From the NCBI GenBank assembly GCA_038496445.1, contig JALMLS010000637.1:1-64000 (forward strand): 64,000 nt of DNA, read 5' to 3'. This DNA is from Trichosphaerium sp. ATCC 40318. Taxonomy: Eukaryota > Discosea > Flabellinia > Trichosidae. The translations under genes were made by a program, and so were the position numbers. How positions within the stretch are numbered: the first letter of the stretch is position 1; every line of letters begins with the position of its first letter. This document shows, piece after piece, positions 58,160-64,000 of this stretch. The notes beneath the pieces are model-generated. The model was given only the letters and a program-made list of their open reading frames with translations, ran no database searches and was not told the DNA's origin.

Positions 58160-58806
58160 TTATAAGGGCGTAACTATACTCAAACGTAAACTGAGCGCCC
58201 TCACAAAGTAACAATAAAAAAAATGACAAGTTTCTCTTTCGGCCGAATTTCGGCTGAGAATTGGTGGACGAGTTAATGTCAACGTTTTACGTACCCACAA
58301 GTGGAAGAACCAGTAACCAACAGTAAGAGCTACTACTATCGTAATAAACAAGCCAAGGTTATACGTCATTGCGATAAGCATGATTAAATACGATAGAATT
58401 ATCTGTGTTGCGTATACAATCAGTTGGAAGAGCGTAAATAGCGTTCTACGGTCAGAATAGTAGCTTTAAAAAAAAAAGAGTGAGTTTCTTTCGTCGGCTT
58501 CGTTTTTTGTTATTTTGCTTGTTTAGTACCTCGTTTTGCGTTTGCGTTCTCTTGCGAGCTTTTGCGAGAAATAATTCAACGCAACATAGCCAATACAGCT
58601 CAGAAACACCACAAATATGCTATTATAGCGTCAATAGGTAAATTTACGAGATGAAAGTACCTAATGACGTAAATAAGGACACTTTTTACGTCCCAGAAGT
58701 CGAAAAGTATTTTAAAGCCTGTAACGTCTGTATTAAAGGTCATTGGCATCATCATCATCATAGGTTTATGGCCGTGCATTGGAGGCATAGGCATAGTTGT
58801 CTGCAT
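58160..58806 (-). CDS. Ctr-family high-affinity copper transporter
   Basis: Start ATG 58806: a Met/His-rich N-terminus (MQTTMPMPPMHGHKP and a run of Met) typical of Ctr1, whose Met motifs catch Cu(I). TM1 follows in GFKILFDFWDV. The next exon carries a TM/loop with FLSCIGYVALNYFSQKLA and ends in RERKRKTR. The third exon has LFQLIVYATQIILSYLIML, then AMTYNLGLFITIVVALTVGYWF, including the M-x3-M motif (MLIAM) of TM2 and a small-residue-rich TM3. All three Ctr membrane segments are therefore visible. The C-terminal exon is uncertain. Trimeric plasma- or vacuolar-membrane copper import is the family role. Confidence 0.85.
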
Positions 58807-59196
58807 TTTGTAAAACTATTGAGGAAAATATTTCTTTCGTTGCTTAGAGTAGGAGTATTCAGGCGAAATGTTATTGGGGCACGATAATTTTTCGGCTTCT
58901 TTGTTTCGCGCATTTATCAAAATCAAGATTTAATGTGCTCACTACCGTTTATTATTACTTCCCACGCGATAACAATAACAAAAAGATCAATACGTACTGA
59001 TTCCAAAATATGATTACCGGCGTATAATTGCCACAAGGTTTGTTACCGGGTTTATCGCTTGTTCCATACGATACACACGTTTCTCACTGAGGTGTTAAGG
59101 TAGTTTAGGCCTTGATATAAGTCTGAGAAAAAAAATAGTAGCTTCACCAATTTTGACTGAATTACGTTTCATCAAACAACATCAAAACTACAAGCG
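58807..59196. promoter_or_regulatory. Divergent intergenic region (Ctr / eRF3)
   Basis: 390 bp between the Ctr (minus) and eRF3 (plus) starts. No Mac1-like copper-response element (TTTGCTC) was seen. The open frame 58651-58887 is just the reverse strand of the Ctr Met/His-rich exon. Confidence 0.4.
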
Positions 59197-61189
59197 ATGG
59201 AACACAAGCAACCACGAAACGAAGAACAGAACTCCTTGCCAGTGTCAAAAGACAATGCCGGAAAGCAAAACAGCGCCAACCAGGTTTCTGCAACCGAAGA
59301 AGGCTCTTTTTGACGTATGTTGGGGTTTATTTAACAGTTAGAACTAATTTGTTTTAGTATCGGCTCCAGGGCCTAAGCCGGTCCTGTCTGAATCTACACT
59401 CGCTGCTATGCCGCATTTAAACATTGTTTTCATCGGTCATGTTGACGCTGGAAAATCTACCTTGTGTGGTAATACTTTGTACCATACAGGTATGGTAGAT
59501 GCGCGTAAAATACAAGAGTGCAAGAATGAGGCGAAAAAGAACAAGATGGAAGGATGGTAAGCGCTTCTAAACAATTTTACTTCAAAATGTTTTTTTTGAA
59601 TGGAAAACGCAAACAAATGCTCATCATTTCGTTAGGTTCGCTGCCTATTTGATGGACACCGATAAGGACGAGCGTGCTAGGGGTAAAACAGTAACTGTAG
59701 CGAGAGCGTGGTTTCACACTGCTAAAAAACGTTACACGATGCTTGATTGTCCAGGTCATCGCAATTATGTCCCTAATCTGGTCCCAGCAGTTGCTCAAGC
59801 AGATGTTGCTGTATTGGTTATATCAGCACGTGGTGATGAGTTCGAGAAAGGTAACTTCAAGCGACAAGTCACTTGTTTTTCTTTGTTGTTGACTTTTTTT
59901 TAAAGGTATTGGAAAGGACAACAATAAGAGCGAACATTCGCATACTGGGCAAACCAGAGAGCATGTTATTATTGCACGTTCTTTGGGTGTATCCCGGTTT
60001 GTTGTTGTGATATCAAAGATGGACGATAGCACTTGTAACTGGGCTGAATCGAGGTACGAGTTTGTTTTTTTTTCTGTTTATTTTTGCGTCTACAAGGCTT
60101 GATGTTATTGACTGACTTTGCCTGTTTAGGTTCAAAAAGATCAAGGATAAGCTATCTACGTTTTTCAAGAGCTTACGTATCTCTAAGAATGCCGTACACT
60201 TCATGCCAATTTCAGGTAATTTTTTGATTTTTTTTTTGATTTTGATGTGTTCTTATTAATCGTTTGTAGGTTTGTCTGGCGCCGGTATCAACCAACCTGT
60301 ACCCGCTAAATGGTACACTGGACCTACTCTATGTGGTCACTTGGATGAACTTCCTGAACTCCGTGATGGTACTGCAAAGGCGCTTTGTTTGCCTGTTCTT
60401 GATATATTCAAAGATCCTGAAGGCAACAGTCAAGTGGTACATATTTGAGTTTTTTGCTCTAGTCTTATTAAACATCGTTCTAGGTCATCACAAAGGTCGA
60501 AGAAGGTACTGCCAATACTGGTGATGTACTGTATATTCACCCAGGACCAGTACGTGCATTTGTTAGATTATATGGCTTCGTTTACTTATATTCTATGTTC
60601 AGGGCACTTGCAAGGTTACCTCACTTTCTATATCAACTCATGCTGTTCCATTGAACAAAGCAAAGCGCGGGGAAAACTTGTGGATGACTGTATCGATCTC
60701 TTCTGGTGCTGATTTGCGTGTTGGATCGGTTTTATCTGACCAAGAAGCTCCAATGGTTTGCAAGGAATTTCTCGCTGAGTGTGGTATTTTTGCGCTTCCA
60801 GATCAAGTATTATTTGCTCCAGGACTTACAGGAATCATGCATATTCATACTGCAACTGTAGGATTTAAAGTAGTGGTAAGACAAAACAAACAAAAACACC
60901 AAGCTCATCTTTTTTTCCGTTTTTCTTTTTATGCTCGACACCTGTTTTTGACACTCTGTCTTAGCGTTTGATGGAAAAGTTTGATCCTTCGAAAGGAGAG
61001 ATGGTCAAGGTTCCAAAAACAAAGCAATTTGTTGGTGTAGGCGTTAAAGTAACATGTATTATTGTTCTTGATTCCAAAGTGGCTGCCACCACTTTTAAGC
61101 AGTCTTCAAAGCTTGGGCGCTTTGTTATGCGCGGAGGTGGTATGTCTTTTGGATCAGGTAGGATAATTCGCATTAAGCCATCCAACTAA
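59197..61189 (+). CDS. Eukaryotic release factor eRF3 (GTPase)
   Basis: GTPase read over about eight exons: G1 GHVDAGKSTLCG; DTDKDERARGKTV (the GKT form at the G2 loop is typical of eRF3, not EF1A); G3 DCPGHRNYVPNLV; SKMDD as G4. Then two beta-barrel domains (ALCLPVLDIFKDPEGN..., GDVLYIHPG, LNKAKRGENLWM; KQFVGVGVKVTCIIV; LGRFVMRGGGMSFGSGRI), ending at TAA 61187. It recruits eRF1 at stop codons and hydrolyses GTP for polypeptide release. The N-terminal exon from ATG 59197 is short and Gln/Asn-containing, but its junction to VSAPGPKP does not keep the frame under the sites I tried, so the true start may differ. There is no long prion-like Q/N domain. An extra 10-residue charged insert after RGDEFEKG is atypical. 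Confidence 0.85.
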
Positions 61190-61668
61190 ATACAAAAAAA
61201 TATGACGCTGCAAGGATAACCACTACAAATACAAAAAATCACGTAATAAACATTTACAATAATTTCCTCCTTGTCATTAATTGTGTAACAGTGTTATGAA
61301 GTATTGACTACTCTTTATGTATCAATACATGAATGAACTTTGACCACAACACATACTTTTGCGCAAGTTTCCCAGTCGCTGGAACGAAAAACATAGTCGG
61401 TGATTGCAATAATTTTTTGTTGTATTTTCGTGGGTTTTCTGCTTGTGAAGTTGTTAAGTACTAATTTGTCCTTAGAAGGGTCTATACAATCACCACTCAA
61501 CAAGCCCTTACATTCTTTGAGGTCAACTGAGTTATTGTACTGAGTGGGTACCGAACTTTGTTTATTTTATTCATAATGCTGACCAGTCCCAATACTATGG
61601 TGTGCGAGGTATCATAATCCTAATATAAGGCGAAGTAGTTAACAACTAATATTAATAGAGATTAACTG
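61190..61668. other. Intergenic, no gene seen
   Basis: No coding signal recognised. The MORN-like gene may have an upstream exon here but no convincing candidate was found. Confidence 0.35.
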
Positions 61669-62363
61669 CACTATCACGTAATTTCCATCTATTAAACCTA
61701 CCAGTTGAGATCCAGCTAGATATTACAGATTTGGACTCATTTGCATATTTTATATGGCCACTTATGTCGAAACAGGCAGCAATGACCACAAGGTTTGATG
61801 GTGAGATGAAAAAGCATGGAAAATGGGTTCGAAGGTTCAATAAGAAACTTGTAGAGCAAAACTACTGGAAACACGGAGTAAGAGACGGAGAACACAAAGA
61901 ATGGCATTTCAACGGCCAATTGGAGACCCAGTGTAATTACATCAATGGCAAACGAGAAGGAGAATGTAAACAATGGCATTTCACTGGTGAATTATATAGC
62001 CAGTTTAATTACATCAATGACAAACTGGAAGGTGAATACAAGCAATGGCATGACAATGGCCAACTGAGGAAGCGTTTTAATTACGTAAATGGCAAACGAG
62101 AAGGAGAATGCAAACAATGGCATTTCACTGGTGAATTATATAGCCAGTTTAATTACATCAATGACAAACTGGAAGGTGAATACAAACAATGGCATCACAA
62201 TGGCCAATTGTGCGTGCAGTTTAATTACATTAATGGCAAACAAGAAGGAGAATGCAATGTATGGTATGCCAATGGCCAATTGGAGAGCCAGTGTAATTAC
62301 ATCAACGGTAAACAAGAAGGAGAAGGCAAACGCTGGCGTGATAATGGCCAATTAATTGTGTAA
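61669..62363 (+). CDS. YwqK/MORN-variant repeat protein
   Basis: The open frame begins after a TAG at 61666 and has no ATG until 61764. Before that, in frame, reads NLPVEIQLDITDLDSFAYF, an F-box-like start (LPxExxxxI), so an upstream exon or lost ATG is likely. From about residue 40 come six full repeats and one partial of a 24-residue unit, for example DGEHKEWHFNGQLETQCNY and GEYKQWHDNGQLRKRFNY. The unit (GxxxGE..xWHxNGQLxxxxNYIN) is the YwqK-type antitoxin/MORN variant common in bacteria and in marseilleviruses and mimiviruses, where an F-box-like head plus such repeats is also seen. Two neighbouring units are near-identical to the two units 144 bp downstream, so recent duplication is visible. 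Function unknown. Confidence 0.75.
61945..62184 (+). repeat. 144 bp (two-unit) duplication inside the repeat gene
   Basis: The segment about 61945-62040 is almost identical to 62089-62184: both contain ggcatttcactggtgaatta and then acaaactggaaggtgaatac. The offset is 144 bp, exactly two 24-codon units, so the last expansion copied a pair of repeats at once. Confidence 0.85.
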
Positions 62364-63744
62364 CACGATGTTCATTAGTTAAGGAGTTTGATGGTGGATT
62401 ACCACGTGTCATTGTTTTTTAAAGTACCACCTTTTCCAAAAATGTACAAAACTTGTTATAGCTTGGTGCTTGTACCGTGAGTTACAAATAGGTAACGAAA
62501 CGAATGCCGGTTGAACAAAAATAATTCTCAAAATTTTCTTCTTTATATTTTTATGTTTTGTTGAAAGTGTACCGCCTGTTTGAATTCTAGATTTACATTT
62601 TATAATAGCTGCGATTTCTTTGCAAACCCTGTCACAAAAGTCAAGGTGAAATTGTTTAACTGTTAGCCGACACGCTATTTGCATCCACACAGTTGCAAAG
62701 TTCTATGAGTAGCCAGCCGTTGTGCACTAGTCTACTATTACTACATTAGTACTACGCGTATGCAATAAAGGGCCTCCTTAAAGGAGAGGTAATAACAAAG
62801 TAAGAATAATCTGAGAATCAATTGTAGTTCAATGGTATTTTGGTTTTTGTTGCCTACAGGCTACAAGTCTTTTCAAAAGATAAACATAGAAACGCATTTG
62901 TGCGATGACAAGAACCATTAAATTTGGGGTGTAGTGTTTGCTATCTATTAGCTAACATAACACAGGGTTGTAGCGGTGGTATTAGTAAGTTGTAGTCAAC
63001 CAAGGTTATTTGTGGCGGCTGTAGATTAAAATGGTAATGACTAGTAAAGTTGTTAGTAAACTGTTGGCGTTTAAAACCAAGCAAATATATTTTACCACCA
63101 CCGTCTTTTATTTGAAGTATGGTGTGTCCTTCGCCATTTTGCTATGAGCACACTAGGTGTATTCGCGCAACAGAAGAATTAAACATTAGGATTTTATTTT
63201 TCGTCTTCCTGCTAAAACGATATCCTTAAGTTGCTATAAACAAAATGCAGTTGGATAGCATTTGTTGAGTGGATTTACTCAATAAGCATTAAGTGATACC
63301 CTTACTACTGTTAATGTTATTACAGGCAATAGTATTGGATACATCTGAGGCACACAGTGGAGATTCACATTACGCAAAATACATTACAACAACAAACACT
63401 GTTTTGTCGTAGATTGTCTATGTAGATCTTATTGCCTACGTTTAGGCTAAACTAAGATGTGTACTATTGCTATAATGCTAAAAACTTCGCATTATTGTAT
63501 AGCAGATACGTTCTTCTCCTTTAAAAATGCTGTAAGATTGACAACTCCTTACAATTTGCAAGAACGTACCATTAATTCCAACGCGTTTCTGATTGCGATT
63601 AGGACTTGCTATAAGCACTCTAGAGTTTACAACGAGAAGTACTTCACGAAATACTACACGAAGGCACACTGAATTGTTATGATAACAATTGCGATAGAAT
63701 GTTAATGTTGGTTTTTATTTCGCTTGAACGGATCTAGGTTGTAC
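62364..63744. other. No supported gene
   Basis: Open frames at 62409-62690 (minus) and 63457-63672 (plus) lack homology, conserved motifs or splice support. One CACGTG at about 62404. Confidence 0.35.
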
Positions 63745-64000
63745 ATGGATAGCCAAACACAATCCAGTTTTTTTCCTTCTTCGACGAAAAAGCGGATACA
63801 CAATTCTGCTCTAACGTATAATAAACTAATTGAACAAGGTATATATTGGAAAGAAACGGCGAACATGTGACGCTATGCTTTTTACCCTTCTCTTAATATT
63901 AAAAATAGAATACAGCACAAAAACCGTATGGTTCGCTGTCATATTCACCCTGGCACTCACTGAAATGCACGTGACCAAGTCGTGGGCTCGAGATCTTTAG
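63745..64000 (+). CDS. Possible first exon of a gene cut by the window edge
   Basis: ATG 63745 opens MDSQTQSSFFPSSTKKRIHN... to a GTATAT donor at about 63839, which resembles the first exons of neighbouring genes (polar N-terminus, donor after a Gln codon). A second hydrophobic frame (TVWFAVIFTLALTEM) lies near 63925-63965, but the join cannot be proven before the sequence ends. Confidence 0.3.

Noticed and set aside
58651-58887. Plus-strand ORF with HHHH run
   Set aside because: It is the reverse strand of the Met/His-rich first exon of the Ctr copper transporter.
62136-62351. Minus-strand repeat ORF over the MORN-like gene
   Set aside because: It mirrors the plus-strand repeats; composition and repeat phase are explained by the plus-strand gene.
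63960-64000. CTCGAG and GAGATC words at the very end as cloning-vector sequence
   Set aside because: Two short restriction-like words are not enough; the flanking sequence shows no vector match that I recognise.
1-64000. tRNA, rRNA or other RNA genes
   Set aside because: No TTCGANTCC-type T-arm with matching acceptor stem, and no rRNA landmark sequence, was found on either strand by eye.

Overview
The window is nuclear DNA of a eukaryote. It is AT-rich, most genes are split by many short GT-AG introns (about 45-180 bp, often with a GTACGT-like donor), and the identifiable genes are eukaryotic: eRF3, a SNF2-RING ATPase, an eIF2-alpha kinase, BAG1, a Ctr copper transporter and an actin-like protein. 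I cannot name the species. Fungal-style Cys-rich secreted lytic domains, Ctr1, a TIP30/FMP52-like oxidoreductase and a nodulin-like MFS carrier would fit an early-diverging fungus or another unicellular eukaryote, but this is inference.

Left half (1-27.1 kb): an accessory, repeat-rich region. It holds a minus-strand Ty3/gypsy pol relic, a broken non-LTR (LINE) element, a 2.9 kb long-inverted-repeat element and two tankyrase-like genes. Those two genes (ankyrin repeats, Cys/His zinc-binding segments, PARP catalytic domain, basic/acidic coiled-coil tail) point at each other at 10.2-14.3 kb (+) and 21.2-26.1 kb (-). Between them is a second gypsy relic, itself split by a 2.15 kb TIR element and by a block of palindromic GGTATATACC repeats. 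The minus-strand tankyrase-like gene contains 14 ankyrin exon-plus-intron units with a 156 bp period, nearly all almost identical. The inverted-repeat element carries PARP-domain fossils. A 0.6 kb direct repeat lies at both edges of this region (about 0.66-1.26 kb and 26.50-27.10 kb).

27.1-30.8 kb is a poor zone with a possible degraded DNA-transposase. From 30.8 kb to 62.4 kb the DNA is compact and gene-dense, with several divergent pairs: Rad5/HLTF-type SNF2-RING ATPase (-), TIP30-like oxidoreductase (+), an orphan gene (-), a small basic protein (+), a multi-TM protein fused to an NQO-like flavodoxin domain (-), a CRAL-TRIO protein (+), an eIF2-alpha kinase (-), a nodulin-like MFS transporter (+), a divergent actin-like protein (+), a BAG1-like cochaperone (+), a secreted peptidoglycan-degrading enzyme with M15 peptidase and GH24 lysozyme domains (-), a Ctr copper transporter (-), eRF3 (+) and a 24-residue YwqK/MORN-like repeat protein of bacterial or giant-virus style (+).

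These genes do not form one pathway. The most unusual items are the exon-by-exon expandable ankyrin array in the PARP gene and the spread of PARP fragments into a palindromic element, the membrane-flavodoxin fusion, and the bacteriolytic M15-GH24 gene. Exon boundaries were worked out by eye from reading frame and splice sites; no alignment or database search was run.
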